Origin: Laspinema olomoucense D3b | GTDB lineage: Bacteria > Cyanobacteriota > Cyanobacteriia > Cyanobacteriales > Laspinemataceae | Reading direction: 5' to 3' | Assembly (NCBI RefSeq): GCF_025370785.1 | Contig: NZ_JAMXFA010000019.1 | Location: 62,001 to 126,000 of the forward strand | Length of the DNA stretch: 64,000 nucleotides | Made by a program: the position numbers and the translations under genes | Shown: in pieces, positions 18,469 through 26,808 of the stretch | Numbering within the stretch: position 1 is the stretch's first letter | How the letters are laid out: the number at the start of each line of letters is the position of its first letter | Notes under the pieces: model-generated | What the model saw: only the letters and a program-made list of their open reading frames with translations | The model's database searches: none | What the model was told of the DNA's origin: nothing

Positions 18469-18534
18469 ATGACATCCCATCTCCCTAACTGGTTTTTTGG
18501 CTTTTACTTTTGGCTCAGAAAGAGTTCTGGGTAG
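18469..18534 (+). CDS. Aromatic leader peptide 2
   Basis: This 21-codon ORF runs from ATG at 18469 to TAG at 18532. Its core is NWFFGFYFWLR: seven aromatic codons out of eight at 18490-18513 (two Trp, four Phe, one Tyr). A purine-rich AAAGG (18456-18460) lies eight bases before the ATG. The last codons form the 5' arm (18524-18532) of an antiterminator for the next terminator. It is unrelated in sequence to leader 1 outside the aromatic run, so it is not a simple recent duplication. Confidence 0.85.
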   Translation: MTSHLPNWFFGFYFWLRKSSG

Positions 18535-18594
18535 GTTTTGTCATGATGCCAAATCGCCTTAGCCCGGAACTTTAAACAGGTTCCGGGCTTTTTT
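18524..18594 (+). promoter_or_regulatory. Attenuator 2: antiterminator and terminator before DAHP synthase
   Basis: Terminator: AGCCCGGAAC (18561-18570) pairs perfectly with GTTCCGGGCT (18580-18589) with a nine-base loop and a T run to 18594. Antiterminator: GTTCTGGGT (18524-18532), at the end of leader 2, can pair with GCCCGGAAC (18562-18570) over nine positions including two G-U pairs, which removes the 5' arm of the terminator. The layout repeats that of attenuator 1. It ends 40 bases before the DAHP synthase start. Confidence 0.8.
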
Positions 18595-18633
18595 ATCGTC
18601 CATCTTGATTATTTGTACATAAGGAGTAATTCC

Positions 18634-19491
18634 ATGAAAAATGCCAAACTCGTCAGCAAATCTCATCCCACACAGCAAACCGCCATTTCCATAGGCGATC
18701 GCACCACTATCGGGGGCCAAGACTTATTAATAATCGGCGGTCCCTGTGCCGTAGAGAGTCTTGAACAAATGGAAACCGTCGCCCGTCACCTCGCCCATGC
18801 ACCCGTGCAAATGTTACGCGGTGGCGTCTTCAAACCCCGCACCTCCCCTTACTCGTTTCAAGGCATGGGAGATGCGGGGTTAACTATTTTATCCGCAGTG
18901 CGTCAGCGCTATGGAATTCCCGTGGTGACAGAAGTAATGTCAGTTCATCAAATTGAAAGCATTGTCGCCCACGCCGATTTGTTACAAGTAGGCAGTCGGA
19001 ATATGCAAAATTTCGACTTGCTCAAAGCATTAGGAGAAGCGGGTAAACCTGTGTTGTTGAAGCGGGGACTGGCAGCAACCCTGGAGGAATTTGTGTTTGC
19101 TGCTGAATATATCCTGTCTCATGGTAACCCCGATGTGATTCTCTGTGAACGGGGGATCCGCAGTTTCGATTCATTCACGCGGAATATTCTGGATTTGGGG
19201 GCAGTAGTGGCCCTGAAACAGATTACCCATTTGCCGGTGATGGTGGACCCGTCTCATGCCGCAGGTAAGCGAGAATTGGTAGCAGGATTGGCAAGGGCTG
19301 CAGTAGCAGCAGGTGCTGATGGGTTGATTATTGAGTGTCACCCGGAACCGGAACAGTCGGTTTCTGATGCCAGACAGGCTCTTTCTCTCCCCGAAATGGT
19401 AGAGTTAGTGCAGAGTTTGGCACTGGTGGCAGAGGCTGTAGGCCGTCGCGTGCCAGGGGTGGAACCTGTGCGGGAATTATCGGCAGCTTAA
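18634..19491 (+). CDS. aroF: 3-deoxy-7-phosphoheptulonate synthase (DAHP synthase), class I-beta
   Basis: The 285-residue enzyme joins phosphoenolpyruvate and erythrose 4-phosphate, the first step of the shikimate pathway. The ATG at 18634 has AAGGAG eight bases upstream; the in-frame codon at 18613 does not. Motifs are IIGGPCAVES, KPRTSPYSFQG, LQVGSRNMQNF, LLKRGLAAT and MVDPSHAAGKRELV, typical of the AroA/AroF I-beta group related to KDO8P synthase. Only about 25 residues precede the barrel, so the ferredoxin-like or chorismate-mutase regulatory domains of feedback-inhibited relatives are absent. Two tandem attenuator-like leaders precede it. The symbol follows common cyanobacterial usage. 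Confidence 0.93.
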   Translation: MKNAKLVSKSHPTQQTAISIGDRTTIGGQDLLIIGGPCAVESLEQMETVARHLAHAPVQMLRGGVFKPRTSPYSFQGMGDAGLTILSAVRQRYGIPVVTEVMSVHQIESIVAHADLLQVGSRNMQNFDLLKALGEAGKPVLLKRGLAATLEEFVFAAEYILSHGNPDVILCERGIRSFDSFTRNILDLGAVVALKQITHLPVMVDPSHAAGKRELVAGLARAAVAAGADGLIIECHPEPEQSVSDARQALSLPEMVELVQSLALVAEAVGRRVPGVEPVRELSAA

Positions 19492-19680
19492 CCGGAGTGG
19501 GAGACTCAGATGGGTTGAGTCTCCCCCTTGGAATCTGAGTCTCCCCCTTCTACATGAAATAAAAATACCTCTTAGTGGCGGGATGTTGCCGCACCGGATT
19601 AGTTGTGGATACAATACAAGCATTTGGATAAGTCGCAAGGCCGGAGTGTATTTACCCAAAAGGTTTATGATACGGATGAG

Positions 19681-19828
19681 TGTCAGTGGTCATTGGTCAT
19701 TGGTCATTGGTCAGTGGTCGTTGGTCATTGGTCGTTGGTCGTTGGTCGTTGGTCATTAGTCATTAGTCCTTGGTCGTTGGTCGTTGGTCGTTGGTCGTTG
19801 GTCATTGGTCATTAGTCATTAGTCCTTG
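19681..19828 (+). repeat. Heptanucleotide tandem repeat (TTGGTCA/TTGGTCG)
   Basis: About 20 units of a 7-base motif TTGGTCA or TTGGTCG, with a few TTAGTCA variants, run head to tail. This is the short tandemly repeated repetitive (STRR) type well known in cyanobacteria. Frames that stay open through it only reflect the repeat. Confidence 0.9.
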
Positions 19829-19829
19829 G

Positions 19830-19928
19830 TCAAATGACAAATGACAAATGACAAATGACAAATGACAAATGACAAATGACAAATGACAAATGACAAATGA
19901 CAAACGACAAATGACAAATGACAAATGA
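19830..19928 (+). repeat. Heptanucleotide tandem repeat (AATGACA)
   Basis: About 13 nearly perfect copies of AATGACA follow directly after the TTGGTCA array. The two units are partly complementary (TGGTCATT against AATGACA), so the pair could fold into a long imperfect hairpin. The reverse complement of this unit forms the array at 52893-52963. Confidence 0.9.
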
Positions 19929-20215
19929 GGAATGGTCCCACTGCAACACCTCACCGATTTGACATCGACAATCTGGCCCATTCCGAGGGAGTAGGATATT
20001 CTTCAGGGTAAATATTCCTGAATTAGACTGCGATCGCCCCGATTCCGGCAAAAAATAGTGCCTCCCCCTTCAGGTGTTAAGACGGTTCTCTAGCCCGCAC
20101 TCCCCTGATCCAGTTCCCCAGCCAATCCGCTGAAGAATCCCCCGCTCTATTTTTTGGTGGTACTGTAACCCAAGTGCCAATTGTGAATAACTAATTTAGC
20201 CACTAGAACCCCCTT

Positions 20216-20797
20216 ATGACAGAGATATTTGGAGACTTCATTGAGGAGTTGCCCTCGGGAACGGAATATTTGATTTTGGGATTTTCTCCTGCTTCGCTCC
20301 CCCTCAAACAGCGATGGCGAAACAATGGATTATCGGCGGATTTTCTAGCAGACTATTTAACTACATTTTTTCCCAGTAGCGATGAAACCGCTTTAAAGCT
20401 GGATAAAAAAGCAGAAATTCAATGTGCAGTCAGCTATGTTGCCAATGAGCTTTTAGAGAATGCGATGAAGTTTAGTGTGGAGACTCAGGGATATCCGATT
20501 AGTATTCAACTCCATTTAAATTCTGAAAGAATTATTTTTGTGACTACTAATAGTATTTCTCAGCAGAAAGTGGCGGATTTTCAGGCATTTTTAAAGCGGT
20601 TAAGCACGGAGGACCCCCTACAACTCTACATTGAGCAACTGGAAAAAAATGCCCAGGAGGGTGGCAGCAGCACCTCGGGATTGGGTTTTCTGACTATGAT
20701 TAATGACTATGACGCTAAGATAGGGTGGAAATTTCAGGATATGAACGGGGACCAAAAAGCGATCGCCGTAACCACAATGGTACAGCTCTTATTATAG
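20216..20797 (+). CDS. HATPase-like regulatory protein, SiaB/DUF6272-like
   Basis: The protein has 193 residues. The segment AEIQCAVSYVANELLENAMKFS near residues 68-90 is the N-box of a GHKL ATPase, and GGSSTSGLGFLTMINDY near residue 147 resembles its glycine-rich lid. There is no HisKA domain or receiver. It resembles the SiaB-type (DUF6272) kinase-like proteins that phosphorylate a STAS partner, and a STAS gene does follow. Role in a partner-switching module is inferred. Confidence 0.7.
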   Translation: MTEIFGDFIEELPSGTEYLILGFSPASLPLKQRWRNNGLSADFLADYLTTFFPSSDETALKLDKKAEIQCAVSYVANELLENAMKFSVETQGYPISIQLHLNSERIIFVTTNSISQQKVADFQAFLKRLSTEDPLQLYIEQLEKNAQEGGSSTSGLGFLTMINDYDAKIGWKFQDMNGDQKAIAVTTMVQLLL

Positions 20798-21150
20798 ACT
20801 CATTAATATCGCGAGACTTGCAGCCCTATCTGATTCTATTCTTTGGCTGGTGGGACAATTGCTCCTAGAGAGCGAGGCGCAAGTGATCAGAGGTGCTGCC
20901 TTGACGAAGGACCAGGGTTGTCAATGGACTGAAGGGGTCATTCTACTGAACGGTATCCTGGCATTGTCCCGTACCATTAACTAGGGAGTGATTCGACGAG
21001 CATCCGTCAGAGTTGGGGAGTGCATCGACTAGAACCGGAGAGAAACGAGAGAGGAGGCAATCCAATCTGGGCAAACTACGGTTAGGATCGGCAAGCTGAC
21101 CCTCCTACTCCTTATACCCCCCGAGATCCCTTATTAACGACTGACTACTA
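20798..21150. other. Intergenic region inside the signalling module
   Basis: These 353 bases between the ATPase-like gene and the STAS gene hold no convincing ORF or terminator. They are G- and A-rich towards the end (GAGAGAAACGAGAGAGGAGG near 21045), which may reflect an untranslated leader of the STAS gene. Confidence 0.35.
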
Positions 21151-21498
21151 ATGATGGAAATTAAGACTGACGATTATCGCCTGTGGTATGAGAATGAAAC
21201 CGCGACACTAAACTGCCTAGGTTCCCTGCGGTTGAATGGTATGGATGAATATGACCCCATTATTCAACTCCTCGAAAGTGCGATCGACCAAGAACCGGAG
21301 ACGATGATCCTCAATCTCAAGGGCCTAGAATTTTTAAACAGCTCGGGGATCAACGTGCTTTCCAAGTTTGTGATTAAGGTACGGCAGAAAAAAAATGTGA
21401 ACCTGATTGTCAAAGGTTCTACAAAGCTGCTGTGGCAGGGAAAATCATTAAAGAACCTACAGCGTCTGATGCCGTCTTTAAAACTGGAATGGGAATAG
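21151..21498 (+). CDS. STAS domain protein (anti-anti-sigma-factor-like)
   Basis: The protein has 115 residues and consists of one STAS-like domain: GSLRLNGMDEYDPIIQLL, then ETMILNLKGLEFLNSSGINVLSKFVI, where the SSG holds the Ser usually phosphorylated in this family. It lies between an ATPase-like protein and a histidine kinase on the same strand, so it probably switches partners when phosphorylated. Target unknown. The start could be either of two adjacent ATG codons. Confidence 0.8.
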   Translation: MMEIKTDDYRLWYENETATLNCLGSLRLNGMDEYDPIIQLLESAIDQEPETMILNLKGLEFLNSSGINVLSKFVIKVRQKKNVNLIVKGSTKLLWQGKSLKNLQRLMPSLKLEWE

Positions 21499-21744
21499 GG
21501 AGAGACCCCAGGGGAGTGGGTCGTTATCAGGGGCATGATACCCGTCGCCATCTTGTAGACGACAGCAGACTGCTCTGCCAAAGGTAGCTCAAGGGTCAAA
21601 GCGGCTGATTGCCCTCAGTTGAATCCCTGGTCCTCTTTCAAGTCTTCAAAAATACTTTAAAGCGACCCTCAACCGGAGCTTGATCGGTAGAACTTTTAGA
21701 AGGCTTGAACAAGGCGAGTACAACGGGGTAAAGCGGCAAACGTC

Positions 21745-22800
21745 ATGCGATCGCCAAAGGAAGAAATTAAGTCTATGTGGGAAGAGACAGTAACAAGAGA
21801 ACAGCTCCTTTTGGAGGTCCAGACCCTGCGCCGGGATATGGAAATACTTAAGCAGGAAAAAAATGACCTGGAGATCCTACTGGAGAATACCACGGAACAT
21901 TGCGATAATATCGAAGCCGAGCTGTTAAAAGCCAAAGAGGTGGCCGAAGTGGCAAGCCGTGCTAAAAGTGAATTTTTAGCGAATATGAGCCACGAACTGC
22001 GAACCCCTTTAAATGGCATTTTAGGCTATGCCCAACTGATGTTGGAAGAAGAAGAAGACCTCACGGAACAACAACGACTTGACCTGACTAAAATTTATCA
22101 ATGCGGCGAACATCTCTTAACTTTAATCGCCGATATTCTCGATATAGCTAAAATAGAAGCGTGCCGATTAGAAATCGATGCACAACAATTTCACTTTCCT
22201 CAATTTCTGAAAGGAATTTGTGACTTATTTGATATGCGCTCTAAACAAAAGGGGATCGAGTTTACTTACGAGCGGGTTACCTCTTTACCCAATGGCATTT
22301 ACACCGATCAGAAACGATTGCGGCAAATTCTGATTAATTTATTAGGAAATGCGGTTAAGTTTACGGATTGCGGTTGGGTTGCCTTTAAAGTGGGCTATGC
22401 GGTTAATGGACAGTGGTGTCATACCGATCGCCTTCCGGGTTGTTACTCCCTCCCTAGTAGCCACGGAACTACCGAGGAACTGAAGCCGGAAGCAGAGAAC
22501 AGCGGACATCTGCCCCCCCGAAAAATTCGCTTTGAAATTCAAGATACAGGCATCGGCATTCCCGAGGAAATGCTCAACGAAATTTTTCTCCCCTTCCATC
22601 AAGTTGGAGATAAAAGCCGGATGGCAGAAGGCACGGGACTCGGACTGGCGATTAGTAAAAAATTAGTAGAAATGATGGGAGGAGAGCTCCATGTTATCAG
22701 TCGCGTCGGCGAAGGGAGCATCTTTTGGATGGAGTTGGAGTTGCAAGAACTTCCAGAATGGGTAGATAGCAACTCCTTACCTTTAAGAATCGGAAATTAA
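21745..22800 (+). CDS. Sensor histidine kinase with N-terminal coiled coil
   Basis: The protein has up to 351 residues. A coiled coil ([20 protein letters not shown] and on, residues 15-70) leads to HisKA with [19 protein letters not shown], in which the His is the phosphorylation site. HATPase follows: [17 protein letters not shown], then [15 protein letters not shown] and [17 protein letters not shown]. An insertion of about 45 residues lies between the N and G1 boxes. No membrane segment or input domain is seen, so its input probably comes from a partner such as the upstream STAS protein. A start at the ATG at 21775 is equally possible. Confidence 0.9.
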   Translation: MRSPKEEIKSMWEETVTREQLLLEVQTLRRDMEILKQEKNDLEILLENTTEHCDNIEAELLKAKEVAEVASRAKSEFLANMSHELRTPLNGILGYAQLMLEEEEDLTEQQRLDLTKIYQCGEHLLTLIADILDIAKIEACRLEIDAQQFHFPQFLKGICDLFDMRSKQKGIEFTYERVTSLPNGIYTDQKRLRQILINLLGNAVKFTDCGWVAFKVGYAVNGQWCHTDRLPGCYSLPSSHGTTEELKPEAENSGHLPPRKIRFEIQDTGIGIPEEMLNEIFLPFHQVGDKSRMAEGTGLGLAISKKLVEMMGGELHVISRVGEGSIFWMELELQELPEWVDSNSLPLRIGN

Positions 22801-22855
22801 CCTTTACAACAATGCAGGAAAGGGGAAACCCGATTCCTGTTGTTTAGGCATTGTT

Positions 22856-23656
22856 TTACCCAAAAACGGCGGGACGACTGCTGGATAGGATGGAATGTAA
22901 ATTGACCACTTGACCAATCACAGCGATCGCTGGGGCTTCAAATCCAGTTTCTTCAACCCGTTGGGCAATAGTTTCGAGAGTACCAATCAGTTCTTCTTGA
23001 TCTGGGCGGGTCCCCCAGCGAATTAAGGCGATCGGCGTGTCGGGACTGAGCCCTGCACTCAGCAGTTCCTGAGTAATATAGGGTAAATTGTGTACGCCCA
23101 TATAGACGGCGATGGTTTCTGAACCTTGGGCGATCGCCTGCCAATTCACCTGGGGTCGATATTTCCCCACCGTCTCATGTCCCGTGACAAACGTCACCGA
23201 AGAACTATATCCCCGATGAGTTAGGGGAATTCCCGCATAAGCAGGGGCCGCAATTCCCGAAGTCACCCCAGGGACCACTTCCACGGACACCCCAGCGGCA
23301 ATTAAATCCTCCATCTCTTCCCCACCGCGCCCGAACACAAACGGATCTCCGCCTTTCAACCGCACCACAACGGCATGAATCTGCGCCTGTTCGATTAAAA
23401 TCTGGGTCGTCTCATCTTGCTTCAATGAGTGCCGTCCCCGGCGTTTTCCGGCATTAATTTGTTCAGCATGAGGATTAATCAGGGCAAGAATTTGCGGACT
23501 GACTAAGGCATCATAAATCACCACGTCCGCACATTCTAAGAGGGTTTTGCCCTTAATCGTGAGCAGACCCGGGTCTCCAGGTCCGGCCCCAACTAAATAA
23601 ACTTTGCCCAATGTTTTGGCCTTGGACCCGCTTGAGTTTGCCGATTGTACTACCAT
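22856..23656 (-). CDS. cobA: Uroporphyrinogen-III C-methyltransferase
   Basis: The 266-residue enzyme adds two methyl groups from S-adenosylmethionine to uroporphyrinogen III to give precorrin-2, the branch point to siroheme and cobalamin. Motifs are [62 protein letters not shown] and GTLETIA. There is no fused CysG dehydrogenase/chelatase or uroporphyrinogen synthase domain. It is monocistronic and faces the histidine kinase tail to tail with a 55-base gap. Confidence 0.95.
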   Translation of the reverse strand: MVVQSANSSGSKAKTLGKVYLVGAGPGDPGLLTIKGKTLLECADVVIYDALVSPQILALINPHAEQINAGKRRGRHSLKQDETTQILIEQAQIHAVVVRLKGGDPFVFGRGGEEMEDLIAAGVSVEVVPGVTSGIAAPAYAGIPLTHRGYSSSVTFVTGHETVGKYRPQVNWQAIAQGSETIAVYMGVHNLPYITQELLSAGLSPDTPIALIRWGTRPDQEELIGTLETIAQRVEETGFEAPAIAVIGQVVNLHSILSSSRPAVFG

Positions 23657-23948
23657 ATTGACTCAACTTTAATTCTTGACTTTAGTTGCTGTGAATCGGT
23701 CCGATTGATCTAGGTTTATTGCGTTAAAATGTATCAATAATATCCAAAAAAGTTCGGGTCAGGGAATTCCAGACCGCTCTGTTATTTCTAGTTTAGGCTA
23801 TTTGTAATCTGGATGACAATTCGTATCATTGATTACCAGAATGGGTTAATCATGCAAGGATTGCATTGAGATTATCCTATTTTTGCATGATTTTGAGGGT
23901 GAACCACGGATTTCACGGATTTTCACGGAGTTGGAGGAGGGGGAAGGG

Positions 23949-24119
23949 ATGGAGTTTGTGGATTTGCATGAACCGTTTCTGCAACAGTTAAAAGTGTGGG
24001 CGAGACAAGCGGGACTGCGCGATCGCATCACGATTCGTCAAGGAGATATGGGTGCATTAGAGGACCCACCGGGCAGTTTTGACCTGATTGGGTCATAAGG
24101 GGCCATCTATCTCCTGGAA
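23949..24119 (+). pseudogene. Remnant of a class I SAM-dependent methyltransferase
   Basis: In one frame the DNA encodes EFVDLHEPFLQQLKVWARQ, then RITIRQGDMGALEDPPGSFDLIGS, a stop (TAA at 24097), and GAIYLLEW in the same frame. This matches the middle of small-molecule methyltransferases, where the last part normally reads FDLIWSEGAIYLL. The N-terminal SAM-binding glycine motif and the C-terminal half are missing. Upstream lies a CACGGATTTCACGGATTTTCACGG repeat-like stretch. It is a decayed fragment and should not make an enzyme. Confidence 0.65.
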
Positions 24120-24249
24120 TGGCGAGTTTTTTGGTTATGTCTTTTATCTCATGAAAAAACCAGGATATAGCCAGTCTAAAGGACTTTCTCTCGGGATCCG
24201 CGAAAGAACCTGCAACCCCCACCGATCGTCCCTAAGAATCAATCCTGGA

Positions 24250-25950
24250 TCATCGCACCTGTAAAGTCCGCAACCGATTGAGGGCCGCAGCGAGTTCCAG
24301 AGGCCGAAATCGCACTAAATCCCCTTCCGGAAATCGGGTTAATACATCTAACCCCTGTTCATCAATATCCGCCATGACCCGATCGAGAATCTCCCGCAGC
24401 GATCGCCTGCCGTCCATGTAGCGGTCCTTGCCATATACCATTGCTGCTGCGATCGCCCGTAATTGTCCCGGGTCCACAATTTGCTCAACGGCAGTTAAAT
24501 CAATGTCTTCCATGCCAAAGCGCACTTCATCCACATCTCGCACCTTCAGACGCACATCCCGTTTCCCGGAACTTGGGTCCAGACTGTTGGGGATGGGAAT
24601 CCGGTTGGCGATCGCCCCGAATTCTTGTCCCCCTTCTGATTGCCGACCCGTGGCATATTCGGCAGCGACTGCCTTGGCGCGATCGGTGACATCATAAGCG
24701 ACAAAATTATCCATTGCCACAGCGCGATCGGCCACATCAAAATAATCGCCACTGCCGCCCATGACTAAAATGGTCGAGATTCCCAGAGTGGTCAGGGATT
24801 TAATTTTATCAATAAAGGGTGTAATCGGTTCCTTTTCTTTAGCAATTAAAGCTTGCATCCGGCGATCGCGAATCATGAAATTAGTCGCTGCTGTATCCTC
24901 ATCCACCAGTAATACAGTTGTTCCCGCTTCCAATGCTTCCATAATATTAGCAGCTTGTGAGGTACTGCCACTGGCATTGGTGGTGGAAAATTGTTGAGTA
25001 GAACGACCTTGTGGTAAATGATTGATAAAGGGTGAAATATCGACTCCGACGACGCTGCGACCATCTTCTGCCCGGATTTTCATTGCCCCCGGATCGGTGA
25101 CAACAAATTCCCGTCCATCTCCGGGAATGTGATTATAAACGCCTAATTCGATCGCCCGCAGTAAGGTAGATTTGCCATGATAACCGCCTCCGACAATCAG
25201 GGTAATGCCGGTGGGAATTCCCATTCCGGTAATTTGGCCGCGATTGGGACAATCAAATTCCACCTGTAATGATTCCGGAGAGACGAAGGGAATTGCTTCC
25301 GTAGCACTTAACGGGCGATCGTCTACTCCACTGCGGCGGGGTAAAATAGCACCATTGGCAATAAAGGCGATTAAATTTTGTTCTTTGAGGCGATCGCGCA
25401 ACCAGTCGGCATCTTCAATGGTTTCCACCTGGGTGCGAATTTGCGCCGCCTTCAGATTGCGGTAAAACAGCGCTTTTTCTACAATTTTAGGAATATCATC
25501 GCAAAGCATTTCTGCTGCCAGATGCCCCAAAATTCGCCGTCCTTGGGCCGGAAGTCCTACGGTGAAGCGAATTTCTACCCAATCGGAATGGATGGAAGCA
25601 CAAGTGCGTTCTAGGACCTCTTGGGTCACCTTGGCGATCGTGATTTGACCGCTTTTCCCCGTTCCCCGTCGGGTGGAAACCTGCCTTGCCGCCTGAGCAA
25701 ACTCCCGAGTGAGATAATCCCCCAGGGCAATATTGCGACTGGGAGAGTGATACAATTCTCCAGGAAAACCCGCCACCGATTGCGGCACTCGCACGGACAG
25801 TTTACTCGGTGATGCAAATGGGTCGCCCTGAACATAATCAATAGACAGGGTAAAATCCGGGAATTCGTAGCGACCCTGGATTTCTTTATACGCCTTATAA
25901 CTGCGACCATCCAATTGATTTAACTGCTGTTGTAACCGTTGATATTGCAT
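24250..25950 (-). CDS. ABC-class P-loop ATPase, PF09818 (MRB1590-like)
   Basis: The 566-residue cytoplasmic protein has an N-terminal domain (1-240) and a P-loop domain. Walker A is seen in GGGYHGKSTLLRAIELG and Walker B in TTVLLVDEDTAATNFMIRD. The signature-like RSTQQFSTTNASGSTSQAANIMEA lies between them. This is the predicted ABC-class ATPase family, whose trypanosome member MRB1590 is a ring-like RNA-editing factor. The role in bacteria is not known to me; nucleic-acid binding is a fair inference. It stands alone here. Confidence 0.82.
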   Translation of the reverse strand: MQYQRLQQQLNQLDGRSYKAYKEIQGRYEFPDFTLSIDYVQGDPFASPSKLSVRVPQSVAGFPGELYHSPSRNIALGDYLTREFAQAARQVSTRRGTGKSGQITIAKVTQEVLERTCASIHSDWVEIRFTVGLPAQGRRILGHLAAEMLCDDIPKIVEKALFYRNLKAAQIRTQVETIEDADWLRDRLKEQNLIAFIANGAILPRRSGVDDRPLSATEAIPFVSPESLQVEFDCPNRGQITGMGIPTGITLIVGGGYHGKSTLLRAIELGVYNHIPGDGREFVVTDPGAMKIRAEDGRSVVGVDISPFINHLPQGRSTQQFSTTNASGSTSQAANIMEALEAGTTVLLVDEDTAATNFMIRDRRMQALIAKEKEPITPFIDKIKSLTTLGISTILVMGGSGDYFDVADRAVAMDNFVAYDVTDRAKAVAAEYATGRQSEGGQEFGAIANRIPIPNSLDPSSGKRDVRLKVRDVDEVRFGMEDIDLTAVEQIVDPGQLRAIAAAMVYGKDRYMDGRRSLREILDRVMADIDEQGLDVLTRFPEGDLVRFRPLELAAALNRLRTLQVR

Positions 25951-26366
25951 GAAAAGCCCACAGAAAAATAACCCTTAGTTAGAGCCGTGAATTTCGGCTA
26001 TTCCGAAGTTCCGTCCCCCGCTCACAATTATCCCACAAGATGAACCGTTAATTCCAAATCAAACTCAAGGTCACGACTGGCTGTCGTTTTCTAATGTGCA
26101 ACGTCCCGAATTCAGGGATTTCCCCTAGTGATTATCACCACCCTTCCATCAATTTCCCATCTCCCCAAGTCTTATTAATAGGGGCTAATCCCGAAAATAA
26201 TCGAAAGGGCGCATAACTTGCGCCCCCAATCATTCAAGAATTTATGATAAGTAATATCCTCAAAAACGGCGAATTGATTTGACCCTATCCTGATTTGAGA
26301 AAAACTGAGCGGTGGGAGCATCTCAGTCTGGTAATGATGGGGGTATAAATGACAAAATCCGGTGAA
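25951..26366. other. Intergenic region, no supported gene
   Basis: These 416 bases separate the PF09818 ATPase from the small protein gene, both on the minus strand, and should hold the ATPase promoter. A frame at 26285-26503 only overlaps the small gene out of phase. Confidence 0.35.
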
Positions 26367-26588
26367 TTAGGCCACCTCTTGGTGACCGATCGCCCGGTCG
26401 ATGAAACGCTTCCCCGCCGCGATCGCCACCTCGGGAGTGGGATAGGGTTTCGTATCGCTGAGGACCTCAGTTTCTGAAGCAAGGCACAAGGGACGATATC
26501 CATCCGTTCCGGGAAAAACCAAAATCGTCCAATCCCGATAATTAACCTGATGGGGTTTTGCCGTTTGCAAGTCCCGATTGGGGTTCAT
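26367..26588 (-). CDS. Small conserved hypothetical protein
   Basis: The 73-residue protein starts MNPNRDLQTAKP after AAGGAAGGGC and contains YRDWTILVFPGTDGYRPLCLASE and YPTPEVAIAAGKRFIDRAI. The pattern of a small beta unit followed by a helix recurs in short cyanobacterial proteins of unknown function. No membrane segment is seen. It is divergent from the IS630-type gene. Confidence 0.65.
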   Translation of the reverse strand: MNPNRDLQTAKPHQVNYRDWTILVFPGTDGYRPLCLASETEVLSDTKPYPTPEVAIAAGKRFIDRAIGHQEVA

Positions 26589-26760
26589 GATTGCCCTTCC
26601 TTTTTAATAAACCGTCTTAACATACAGGACATTCCCTCGCGATTCCGTCACCGAGCAAACAACCCGAACCCGCGAGCCCCAGGTAGAAGACCCACGAATG
26701 CCTATTTAAGGGTCTTTTCCCCCCAGGAATTTTCTAGAAATCGGGAAATTCGACAGGGTT

Positions 26761-26790
26761 TTGGATCCGAGCGTATAGTGAGGATATACT
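26761..26790 (+). promoter_or_regulatory. Candidate promoter of the helix-turn-helix gene
   Basis: TTGGAT at 26761-26766 and TATACT at 26785-26790 are separated by 18 bases and lie 18 bases before the ATG at 26809. Both boxes fit the sigma-70 consensus well. Confidence 0.5.
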
Positions 26791-26808
26791 GTTTCATTCT
26801 GATGCTCT

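Noticed and set aside
19603-20051. Frames on both strands across the heptamer arrays
   Set aside because: They translate the TTGGTCA and AATGACA repeats (SLVVGRWSL, LSFVICH) and are not genes.
23657-23948. Cobalamin riboswitch upstream of cobA
   Set aside because: I looked for a B12-box-like sequence and the conserved core and saw neither.
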